Origin: Sitta carolinensis
Lineage: Eukaryota > Chordata > Aves > Passeriformes > Sittidae
DNA: 64,000 bases
Direction: 5' to 3'
NCBI GenBank assembly: GCA_032173965.1
Contig: JAVUNC010000004.1
Location: 19,879,001-19,943,000, forward strand
The notes under the pieces were generated by a model. It ran no database searches. It was given only the letters and a program-made list of their open reading frames with translations, and had not been told where the DNA came from. Each line of letters begins with the position of its first letter. The stretch's first letter is position 1. A program made the position numbers and the translations under genes. This document shows, piece by piece, positions 35,300 through 46,799 of this stretch.

Positions 35300-38200
35300 G
35301 ATGGCAAAGGATAAAGGTCAAGTCCAAACAGTACATTAAGCACCTCAAGTGTTATTGTTATTATAGGACACAGACACATAATCTCCTGCCCTTTTAAAGA
35401 TTTAGCAATCTATAATCTGTGACTATGAGAATGCCAGTTGAGTCCAGAATCTGAGAAATGTACTTGGTTTCTGTTGTAAGGAAATATACGATTATACATA
35501 CAATGGATAATGCAATCAAAGGCACTAAGAAAATTAAAAGATTGAATGGCATTGGAAAAAGTATAAATAAGCAACAAAACTGTCCCAAATGCCTAACAGA
35601 TGGAGTTAGAGTTATGGCTCATGACCATATATTTTCCATAAAATTCTATAGAAAAAAAATTTTATTCATGAAAGTTGAAAATTTAAAATCGTTTTAATGC
35701 AAGTTATTGTCATCTCAATAAAACTGCAAGTGAATCTCATTTGAAACAAAATATTTTGCAATTCAGAATTTTGCTTACTGTACTTTGGAAGCCTTTAAAA
35801 TGTGGATTAAGTTATATTTACTCCTTACATATATGGTTTTACTGTTGATTTGACCTTGATTTCAGTTTGTTTACTTTGCTTCTGATATATGAAAAATTCA
35901 ATTGAAAATGCTTTAATTCTGAAGCCGTGTCCACACAGGATTAAAGGCAGTTTTACTAATACACTTCCAAATCACACCTGTAGGAGGTTCAGATCATTTT
36001 CCTGAATGCTTCTACATAATCAAGGCTGGTGTGACACGCTAATACTTGAGACTGCTGTAGTTCTGGATAATGAGAGTCAGGAAGAGACCTATAAATATTT
36101 CTACAGAAGTTATTACCCAGTTTTGATTATTAATTAGTTTTCTAATAAAGTATGCAGGAGTCAGCAGCATTTGCCTAGAGTATTTGCCATTCCTATTAAT
36201 TTTCTTTAGCATGAAAAAAAAAAAAGTTCCCATGTGCTGGCTAATGATGCAAGGTGGAGTTGTGTTTTTCTTTCTATGCTTAGACCAAGTTTCTGAAACC
36301 TTGACCTCATTGATGTAATTGATAAAGTTTTCCCTGACTTTAGCAGAGGTATTTAGTTCAAAATAACTGCACACAGAAGGGAGAGGAAAAAACCTGAGTC
36401 TATGCAGTGCAGAAATATCAATGTAATCTAAAGAGGTATTTTACCAGATTAGTTCTTGGTTTCTCTCTTATGCCTTTGAGATCAGTATTAAAAAGAGATT
36501 TTGTTAAACAGTTAAAATTCATAAGAGAAAGATTCACTTCAGTTGGTTCAAAATCTAGTTAAAGGAGTGATTTTTTTTTTCATATCTTTTTCTTCTTGAT
36601 CATAGCAGTGCCTAACCTGAAAGGAGACCTTGGGTTAGCCCCTTTTCTTCTGACAGAGACTTATCTAAAATGATCATGAACAATTATTTGAAATTAAGGG
36701 CATAAAAAATCTAGTGGATGTTGGAGCAGGGTCTTAAATTCTGTTTTGGTATTATTTATCCAATTATTTATCCAATTGTGTAGATGATTTAAATTTAGAA
36801 AATCTGTTTACAGAAATTTAGGAAAGAGTTTACATGGCTGAGTCTTTTCAGTTTTCATGTAATCATTAAGGTTTTCTTGTCTCTAATCTCCACTTCAATG
36901 ACAATAGTTTTCTCAGCATTTGGCTGTTCCAAAAGCAGAACTCAAAACCGAAGTGCTTCCAAAATCATCAAGTTTTCACCAATCAAGAGCTGCTGCTTTT
37001 TGCTGTTCTCAAGGCACTAGCATGCAAGGCCAGTGTGGATCCCCCAAAGAAACTGGCAGTTTGCTACTTTACAATTTCCTTTATGCAACTCCAGTGACAT
37101 GTAAATCTACAATAATCTAGATTTTTCCATCTTTTTTTACAATACCTAAAATTTTAGATACAAATAAATTTTTGTCCAGGTGTTCCCTAATAACATGCTC
37201 AGTTTTACTTAACAGAAAGGTCTAACGTAGAACAGATACAGGTGAGAGTTACTTTCTGAAAGCTTACATTGCTTTTTGTGTGTTATGCTTAGTGTAGGCC
37301 AGATAACAGAGATGATGTCCCTTATGTTTGGCAGTAAGGGAATATAAAGCTTGCTTTAGCCACAAGGGCTTATGCCAATATAGGAATTCAGTTGAGGCTA
37401 AAGCTGGAGAGATTTATACTGGCTGAGAATTTTCTTATGCTTTAAGAAGCTTCCTTTTATTTAGAGTTCAGAGATCTTAAGAAAGGTTTCAATTAGAAGA
37501 CTTTATATTCTGTAGATATATTTGCATACTAGTACTTATTTCTCATAAGAATTTTGTAACTTAAATTTGCATAGTTTTTATTTAGATTTAAAATAATGTA
37601 ATTGATTTTTTGCCATAGCTTTCCCTGCCTTTACTTCATCCACTGTTGATGAGTTTACATGTTCACATATTTCCATTATACTGTAAAATCACTAACTTAT
37701 TTGAAATTCCACTGTACCTTCCTCCTGACTTTAGTAGGCTCAATACATACTTTACATAAATCCTTTTACCTTTAATAGTTTACTATATAGTTGTCCATTT
37801 GGTCAGGAACTTATATCTATTGCAAACAATAAAAAGAAAAAAAAATCAGTTACTTGGAACCAAGAAATTCATATGCTTCAAGAAAGGTGAAGATCGATAT
37901 AATAATGAATAAACTTACATTTCTTATGAGGGAGAATGTTTAGACTCAGAAATAGCATTGCCTGCTGTGTCTTGTATTGTGTCTGTTGTGCTGTTGTATA
38001 GTGCTGTAATCTCATCATTCTGCTTCTGCAAAACTCTTTCTAAAACTTCATCTTTGATTTGGCAATTCCATATTGACCTCAATGTTGATCTTAAAGTTAA
38101 GCAGCCATTGTGTGGGTGCAAAGTCAGTCATCCTGCATTTTGCTTAAGAACTACCTTGTAAGTAATGTTTCCTTTGAATTTCAGATAATATCTGATTTAG

Positions 38201-41200
38201 CTGTCCTGTGCAAGGTCTCTGAATGAGTTCAGTAGCACAGGAGCCTGCGGTTGATCAGTTTGCCATTGCCTTCAAAGGCCAGTATTGAACTGTTTTAGAT
38301 GGTACATGATAACTTAGCTTAGCCACCAAATTAATCTATTTGTACATGATAAATTTTAATGGTCCTCTTTTGTTTTCTTTGCAGAGAAAGGCTTGGCATC
38401 TTGATGTAGCATTGCACCACATCTTTCTTGTTTACACTGATGAAAACATATCAGTCAAGTAATTTCAGAGGGAAGGCAGCACATCCCATTAACCTGTGCT
38501 GGGATCTGGGTACCTGGTGTTATGCTAAATCCTAGTTTGCAATCCAGAGAGACTGCTTTTTCATCACAGTTTAAACTGAACCACAAGCTCCCTAGGTACA
38601 GGGTCTGCAAGTTCCCTGCTCTGCAGCATCCCAGGCTGCCGCAGCACCTGCTTGCTGGGAGATGGGAAGCTGGCATTTACCCCCTCATCAGCCCAGTATT
38701 AAGAAGAAAGAAGTCTCATTTCTGCTAGTCTCCTTCAAAGAACTTTTGATTGCCTGGCCCTCAGTAAGTCTTTTCAGTCTACACAGGTGCAGCATAGGTG
38801 ATGCTTTCTGATAGGTGACTAAGCACAGAAACTCAAGGGTGGCGCATCAATTCCCATTTTTTTCAGTGACCAGGGTGCCCAACCTACAAGTATTTGTCAT
38901 TCTACTGAAAAGAGTTCCACAACAGGCAGGACCTGAGCCCACAAAAATGAGGAATTCCTTTCATGATGCATCTATAAACATCTGGTTTCTGCCTAGCAGA
39001 GATCATGTGCCTCTTCACCGCCACTGCAAGAAAGAATGAGAATTTTTTAGGTGGTAGGTACTTGAATGTATAAAATGTTACATATTTTTCTTTAATTACT
39101 TGATCCTTGTGTTCTTTAGAGATCTGGAGGCATAATTTTACTGTGTAATTTTTGACAACCTGTACATTACAATATCTCGGACAATAAGTGTAACAATAAC
39201 TAGGAAAAAGAAAATAATTTTTTTAACTTAATTACATAAAAGTCCAGAGAAATTCTGAAGGTCATACATATATGCAGATTTTTCTCCATTAAACGAGCCT
39301 GCAGGGAAATGCCTGAGTAAAGTTGTGAATTACACTAGCATAAGAATCAATTGATTTACTCAATAAAAATACCCATCTTAGTGCTAACCCCCTTCTATGA
39401 AAAAAGCCACTGGCATTTCTCCTGAGGGTCTGAGGAAACATTAATATAACATTAATAAAATCTAGTTTATTTCTTTCAGTACTATCCCAAGCAGGGGGTT
39501 TGATGCATATGAGTCAGGGAATAGTTTACAGAAACCTCATGCCCAAAAGAGATCTGAGTTTCTCTGTTTATGGAGGTTTTTAATCACATTCTGAAAGCAG
39601 GAGAAGTTAATGATGTTGCATAATACTAGAAGGACACGAAACCGGGTTTTTCAAAGGTCTGCAGGTCTAGGTCTGCAAAGCAGAGCTCCTGACCACCAAG
39701 ATTTTGAAGTGGACCTGAGCTGCTCGTTGCAGAGTTGTGCAGTGAACACGCCTTCCCTGCACTTCAGTTTCCACAGAAAGCACCCCATCCTGCAGTCTGA
39801 AAGACAGTCACAGCGTGGCCCAGGAGAATTCCCCACATTGTACCCCTCAGCATGGGTGTACCTGGCAGCACACAGAGACACAGCCTTCCAGAGGCAAAGC
39901 ACAAGTGCAAGACAAGTGAGAAGAGTTAAAAAGAAGCTGAAAAAGAATGGCTAATTGAAACCAAGGCTGGAGAAAATCAGTGCAATCAGATCCTCAGTAT
40001 TATAAAGCACCTCATTTTGCTTCCTTACAGAGCTGGAACAAGAGAGGGATCTAAATCTAATAAAACCTAGAAGAATGCTTGCCTTAGTCCTGGGAAGAAA
40101 GCAAATCAAATAAACAAACATCAGAGACTGAAAATTTCAGATGACAAAAACAAAATATAAGGTGTTTATTTATTTATTACTGCAGTAATTTATCTCCAGT
40201 TTAAACTTTGGTTTTGTTACATGACTCTTACCAAACCTCAGTTCATTCACTTGCAAAACTGGTATACTACTTACCTAGCAGAAGCCTTCCAAATAGGAAT
40301 AGATGTGTTACATTCTTTACTTGGCTCAATGTTTCAGAAATGCTTTTTGAGATTCCTGAGTAGCAGGCACAAACTATAAAGTATTGTTACTATTACTCTA
40401 AGCTTTGTATTAGGGATATGACATAATGAAAATAATGAAAAATTCAATCGAATTCTGTATTTCTTCTGAAAACTTGCCAGGTTTATCCATAAATGTGAGC
40501 ACAAGGGAAGACATTTTTAGCGTATTTAATGAAGCAAAAAAGTGTGATCAGAGGTAGATGCTATTTTTTTATTCATGTTTAGACACCTAAAGGGGATGGA
40601 ATTAAAAGCTGCTGAACAATTTCAGACCATCTTGAAAGAATGCTGGGAAGACTTCTGTCCCTCAGCACCAGGAAAAAACTGGCCTGATTCTTAACTATGG
40701 ATTCAAGTAATCCCAGATATTCAGTTTTGAAGATGCTGTCTGAAGCCTCTGGATATCTGAAACACCCAAATCCTCTATTAGTAGCAGTTAGCCTTTTCTA
40801 TACCTTGAAAGATCTATGGTTCAGCTTTCAGTAAATAGCAGTAAAACCACGTTTTCTTTTTTTTCCTGTGTGGAGAAACAACTCCCTGCATTTGGATCAA
40901 CTGTAGGCAACTCTGGCAGAAATACTGACTGCCCATGTAAAAATGTTGAGCTGCAATCAGCAGACCCATCACACTCCAAATACTGTAGCTTGTGGAAAGA
41001 AATGAAGTGTGGAAGTAACCTTTTACTTCCTTCCACATACTTGTGGGGCTTTCTGCCCTTTTGCACAGTTGTAATTGATTGAATGTAAAGCAAAGCACTA
41101 TTGAGGGCTGTGGAGCACTGCTGGAAGCAAAGCAGAGCAGATGACTCCATTTGCCTTCATGCCAAATAGTTTAAAGGTGCCTTTAGTCCCAGTGAATGGG

Positions 41201-42260
41201 GTGGGCATTAAATGAGGTCTCTGTTTGCCCTGCCCAGGGTATGGCTGAGTGAGGATGCTCAGTGACTAATGATGCACAGGGCTGAATTTTCTGCCCTCAC
41301 GAGACACCCTTTAAGCACAGCTGTGACTGTCTGGGCTAGGGCACACATCCATGCTGGGGCAGGCAGAGGCGCTCAAATTAGCTTTCAGAAAATCATGTGT
41401 ACGGGAGGCATCCAGCTAGTGCAACCATCAGAACAGACACTCCCTGGGATTTATATACCAATAAACAGAAATACTCTCCTGCCTCACAGGTATGTCTGGG
41501 GTTCAGTCCTTCCCTTCAAGGCTTAATAGTCTTTGGAGAACAAAAGGGCCTGTGAAGTGCTTACTACTCTCTCTAGTGCCTGAGAGCTGGTGAGTGAAGA
41601 GGATGACATTGCCTAATTGAGCCCATTGTACGTACATTTACAGACTGAATTAACAGCAGTAATAATACATCACATACTTCCTGTCTACTCAATGAGGAAA
41701 TTATATGCATTTGCTGTAGGTTAAAATACCGCAGCAAGCCAAGCCAAGGGGATTACTAAATTATCCCAAACACCAGTACAATATTTCCTCCTTGTTCTGT
41801 CAGATTCTCTTGGGCTTGGCCTTTCCATTTTGGGGGGATTTTTTTGGTAGACCTCAATATAATTTCCCAAACAACAAAAAGGTGGAAAAAAAAGTATAAT
41901 TTTTTTTTGTCAGTGTAATTTGGTAATATAAACATGTTAAGCCATCAAAACAGCACTCCTAGTCAATATTACCAGGGCAGTGTTTTCTAGGCTCAGATTT
42001 AGCCTTTTTTTTGGCAATCAGGAAACAACAGCAGCTTTGGTCACCCTGGCATTTCTGCTGCTCCATATTGGGTGTTCCTGCAGGAATAGGACATCCACTC
42101 TCTTGCAGTGCCAGCCAACTGAGCCATTCCGGTGTCTTTGAACATATGCCAAGAGAGGACTGAAACTTCCAAAGTGAGTAAGTTTGATGACACAAACCAA
42201 CAAGGTAGGTTACTTCTTTGCATGAAGCTAGTAAAAGTTTCAGTGGAGATATAGAAGTAC
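35300..42260. other. Intergenic DNA, no supportable gene
   Basis: Mostly AT-rich unique-looking sequence. Two short segments with partial coding or splice signals (37919-38083 minus; 38385-38462 plus) are described separately. No repeat family, RNA gene or recognised exon was seen elsewhere in this stretch. Confidence 0.55.
38385..38462 (+). other. Candidate terminal exon (plus strand)
   Basis: The acceptor ttgttttctttgcag is close to ideal. Frame 0 then reads 25 codons beginning RKAWHLDVALHH and ending SVK before TAA (38460-38462). Phase 0 agrees with the candidate exon at 28898-28981, so the two could be joined. No family was recognised and the open stretch is short enough to be chance. 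Confidence 0.18.
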
Positions 42261-42267
42261 TTTGTAG

Positions 42268-42269
<2 letters not shown>

Positions 42270-42318
<49 letters not shown>
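42270..42318. repeat. Poly(A) tract, 49 A
   Basis: An uninterrupted A run ends seven bases before the start of the ERVL-like LTR. The preceding sequence has no recognisable retrocopy. Exact length is prone to sequencing and assembly error. Confidence 0.9.
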
Positions 42319-42323
<5 letters not shown>

Positions 42324-42325
42324 AT

Positions 42326-43369
42326 TGGGTTTGCATGGTCAGGTTTTAGTAGTGCAGGGGCTACAGCAGTGGCTCCTGTGAGAAGCTGCCAGAAGCTTGC
42401 TCCATGTCCAGCAGAGCCAATGCCAGACAGCTCCAGGATGGATGTGCTGGGCCAGTCCGTAACACCTATGGGATAACACAGTTGAGAAGGGAAAAGTTAT
42501 TGCACAGCTGTAATTGCAGCCAGAGGAGAGCTGGGTGAGCACGAGAGGAACAGCTCTGCAGACACCAAGGGCAGTGCAGAGGCAGGGGCAGGAGGTGCTC
42601 CAGGTGCCAGAGCTGAGATTCCCTTGCAGCCCGTGGTGCAGCCCATGGTGAGGCAGCTGTGCCCCTGCAGTCCACGGAGAACCACAGGGATGCAGAGATC
42701 CACCCACAGCCCATGGAGGAGATCCACACTGGAGCAGGTGGATGCCTGAGAGGAGGCTGTGACCCTGTGGGAGGCCCGTGCTGGAGCAGGGTCCTGGCAG
42801 GGACCTGAGACCTGTGGAGAGAGGAGCCCACCCTGGAACAGCTTTGCTGGTGGGACTTGTGACCCCATGGGGGAGCCAGGCTGGAACAGCCTGTTCCTGA
42901 GGGACTGCACACTGTGCAAGAGTGATCCACACTGCAGCAGTCTGGGGGAACTGATGCCTGTGGGATGGACTCACATTGGAGGTCATCGAGAGCTATTTCC
43001 AGTGGGAGGGACCCCACAGTGCAGCAGGGGAAGGACTCCTCTCCCTGAGCAGAAGCAGAAACAACATGTGATGAACTGACCATAGCCCCCATTCCCATCT
43101 CCCTACACTGCAGGGGGAGAAGGTAGAGCTGGGAAGGAGGAGGGGGAGAAGGTGTTTTTAAGATCTTATTTTACTTCTCATTATCCTGCTCTGATTTTTT
43201 TAGTAATAAATTGAATTAATAACCCCAGTTCAAGTCTGTTTTGCCTGTGAGTGATCTCTCTCTGTTCTGAAATCAATGAACTCTTTGGTATATTTCTCTC
43301 TCTCCTTTCCAGCAGCAGAAGAATGGATTTGGTGGGTGCCTGGCATCTACCCAGGGTCAGCCTACTATA
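42326..43369 (+). mobile_element. ERVL-type solo LTR
   Basis: It begins TGGGTTTGCATGG and ends near cccagggtcagcctactata, the start and end I recall for a very common songbird ERVL LTR. In between lies the typical internally repetitive GC-rich region of imperfect units ('cacactggagcaggtggatg', 'cgtgctggagcagggtcctg', 'gaccccacagtgcagcaggg'). The polyadenylation region has AATAAA at 43205-43210, followed by 'agtctgttttgcctgtgag'. Length is about 1.04 kb. No retroviral genes flank it, so it is a solo LTR left by recombination. No clear 5-bp target duplication remains. Open frames of 210 and 215 codons on the minus strand are incidental. Confidence 0.8.
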
Positions 43370-43938
43370 AACTGTAAACAATAAGCTCTTTTTTGTTTTG
43401 GTTTATGCAAATACTCTTTGTGTTGCATTCACAGCTATAAGGATCATAAAGTTACTTACATATATATACCTACTTGTTAACATTTGTCTGCAATAATAAC
43501 AAAATAATAGGAACAGTTAGAACAAGGCATGGCTGTTGACTTACTAACAAAAAGGAAGACTGTGATTGTATATGTAAATAGGCTGCAATGCAACAGAGGG
43601 GGGAAATTGCATTTCCATAAAAGAAACTAGGAAAAAGAATATGCACATATTTTATAGTCTTATTTATACATTCATTATATGGTAACTAAAACTCAAAAAT
43701 TATCTCACTGTTCAGTGTAAGAAAAATTGTTCCACATGAAAGTTTTATTTCAATCTTTATTGAACAGTGAGGAGAAGTTCCCAAACTGAATTCTGGCCTT
43801 CAAAAAAGGGACACAGAAGAGCTCTTTATATGTAAGACATAGTAGGACAAATGTGAAACAGAAATTGAAATACATATTTTCAGTATATTCAGTATGTATT
43901 CGGGCTAATCCTATAAAATAACTGCAGGTCTGCCAAAA

Positions 43939-43942
<4 letters not shown>

Positions 43943-43986
<44 letters not shown>
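43943..43986. repeat. (AG)22 microsatellite
   Basis: A perfect AG dinucleotide tract of 44 bases. On the opposite strand it makes a Leu-Ser run in a 144-codon frame that is not considered real. Confidence 0.95.
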
Positions 43987-43988
<2 letters not shown>

Positions 43989-45164
43989 TGGAGGTCAAGC
44001 TAAAATATTCTGGCAGGACCGATGGACACAGGCCTGCTTGGCACCATGTGTACTCACACCTGTGAGCTGGGGATGTGTGCTCAAGGACAGGATCTGTTTC
44101 TCTGCAAGGAAACCCTGCACACTGAACTTCTCCAGGAGCTCCACAAAGGGCTGGCAGCTTTCCCTGCTCCACCCAAGATTTCACAGCAGCTCAAAACTTG
44201 GCCACCCTGATGCTGCTGGAAGACCTCAGATTGCCTGAGGCTCCTCAGTGCTTGGAAAGTTTCTGAAATAGCTATTCCAGAATATTATTTGGGCGTACAT
44301 CTTCTCTGGATACTCCTATTTCAGAGTAGGAATGCTTTTTTGGTCTGACTCTAATGCTTATTTAGAGCTAATTCAGAAACTGGGTGGCTGCATAAAAAAA
44401 ATAGGTATTAAAAATTATTCTGGAATAATAGTCACAGATCTCATTTCTGTATCAGATACAGTTATTGGGGAATGCTTCTTCCAGTGCATTTCCATATGGA
44501 GGTGAGCCCTAAGTGTTCCACCATCTGTGTTTTTCCCAATCAGATAAAGATAAATCCATATGTCACAGACCTGAGAAATAAATGAAAACCCTTTGAAATT
44601 AAATGCTGCTTTAAACTGAAGTTATTTTGACAATAGATCAATCAAAGGTACCACGCTTTACTTATGGTGCCTGAAGAGTTGAATTCTGAACTGTAGTTTC
44701 TGTTGCATCACTGTTACTCATTGTCTTAACTAAAGATGATTCATGGACAATTAAAAAAGAGCAAGGAAGAGAAATGCCACCCTGGTGTGATCCAGCAAGT
44801 AGGTGTTGTCAGGTGGAGAAACTCAGGCAGCAGATAAGTGTCTCGCCAGCAAGGCAGCATGGATGCAGCCAGTTTAAACCACACCAAACAGCTCTTATGC
44901 CCATGCTTAGAACAATGTACCATATTTCTGTAGCAGTCTCCAGGCAGTGCAAAGCAGATGGAGTCAGCCCTGCACCCTTGTGCCTGAAGGACACTGCCTG
45001 GGAGGCCCTTTATAGCCTTTGATCACCATGCTTGCCTCACACAGCACCATAGTGAGATTCCAACTGGAACAGAAATGCTGTTGGACTGAAGGAGCTAATC
45101 AATTTTTTGTTGTATATATTACAGTAAGAACCACTATTAATTTAATACCTTTTCTAGTAACAAA

Positions 45165-45392
45165 ACAGATTTAGATTGGATATTAAGAGAAATTTCTTCA
45201 CTGAAAGGGTGGTCTAACATAGGAACCTCCCAAGGAAGTAGTAGAATCATTATCCCTGGAAGTGTTCAAAAAACATGTAGATGCAGTGCTTAGGAACACA
45301 TATTCGTGGTGGGCTTGGCAGTGTAAGGTGAGTGGTTGGACTCAATGACCTTAGAGGCCTTTCCCAACCTTAATAATTCTATGATTCCAGGT
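45165..45392 (+). mobile_element. CR1 LINE 3' fragment
   Basis: It matches the CR1 3' end: 'attaagagaaatttcttcac', 'ccctggaagtgttcaaaa', 'gtgagtggttggactcaatg', 'accttagaggcctttcccaa' and the terminal 'aataattctatgattcc'. It is 5'-truncated and carries no coding part. Confidence 0.87.
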
Positions 45393-46382
45393 GTCAAAAA
45401 GCATGGAAGGAAAGGCATTGGTGCTGTGAACTTGGGCAGCTACCCTTGCTCACAGTTAGCAGTCTCTTGAAGGACAAGTGAGATTAAGACCTGAGCTGAG
45501 GTGGTCTGAAGTGCTTTCTAGAAGAGACTTTCTCTCCCCTGCCCTCACAGGAAGACACCACTAGCTCTCAATCAGGTGCTCTTACAGCATGATCTTAGCA
45601 GCTCCATAAACACTTAGGTCTGTAGTAAAATGATAGCATAGAGCAACCATGGGAAGGTTGAGCTTTCTCTAAATCTGAGCTCAAGATGAAAAAGGCAAGA
45701 TCTACATCTGTCAAAAGACAGATGTCAAACTGTTGGGACTCTCACAGTTACTGTTAGAAGGCCAACAAGTAATAAATAACCACAAAGTCAGTCTATTAAT
45801 TTCTTCATTAGGGCTGGCCAAAAATAGGCCACTGCTATTTGTAGCAGAGACAAATACTGGATGGTTACAGAGGAATAAATTGCTGTTATGAATTATAAGT
45901 TAATGGGTATTGAAAATGCTAAATTATAGATATTAAGTAATTATGCAAATTATATTCCTTCATCTAATCATTTATTTAGAGGAAACACTTATATAGTATT
46001 TTCACAGAGTGACTGCAGTGGCAGAAAAAGTTCAATTGATGTATAACCTGAAAGATTAGAAGTAAACAAACTTCTGTTATAAATGGTATTGTCTTCTTTT
46101 CAGGAACCTCAAAGCTTTTCATAATGTTTAACAGTGTCTTAAGGCAGTCCTCAGAAATATAGGGATAGGCAATCTGAGGCACAAAACTGGTAAGGGAAAT
46201 AAGATCCAGGGTTTTCCTCTTCTTAAGTTTCACCTATCAGTTTCACTGAAGATGGCAATGCTTGGCTTAACATGTTCCCGTGCCTATTACCCAAGCCTAG
46301 CCTACCCAGTGCCTCCAGCCTGGCTGTGCTCCTCAGGTATATCTGCATGATTGCATATTGGACTACTTTGACACAGAAGATT

Positions 46383-46386
<4 letters not shown>

Positions 46387-46424
<38 letters not shown>
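46387..46424 (-). repeat. Poly(T), i.e. minus-strand poly(A) of 38
   Basis: On the minus strand the run is poly(A). It is preceded by A-rich sequence with AATAAA about 40 bases upstream (within 46424-46475), an arrangement like an mRNA tail. See the finding on a possible retrocopy. Confidence 0.85.
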
Positions 46425-46428
<4 letters not shown>

Positions 46429-46799
46429 AGAGCATTAAATAATGTTTAAACATTTTTATTTTGTTTTTAGTTACATGGTTGCCTTGGCAGGAGTACATGG
46501 TGGCAGGAGCAAGCAGGAGCAGTAGTGGAGCTGGGGACAACATCAGCCCCCAGGTGGGACAGGGGATCTGTGCTCTCCACCCGAGAGACTCATCAAGCCT
46601 CCCCCTTAGCCTGTGAAGATGGCAGTTCTCTTCATGCACTACTGAAGCATTGTTTTGCAGGAGGTTGGGTGAAATCCAGCAAATACATCCTTGTTTTTCA
46701 ATCTGGTCACATACAATTCTCTCTGGGTCTTATGGTTATGCTGGCTGCTCTCTCTTCAGACTAAATGAGCAAACAATTAAGTGTCCCACTGCTCAGCCA

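Noticed and set aside
42339..43098. Minus-strand frames of 140-215 codons
   Set aside because: They lie entirely within the ERVL-type LTR and are antisense to it; LTRs of this family have GC-rich internal repeats that leave frames open.
43750..44184. 144-codon minus-strand frame with a Leu-Ser run
   Set aside because: The run is simply the (AG)22 microsatellite; flanks show no coding features.
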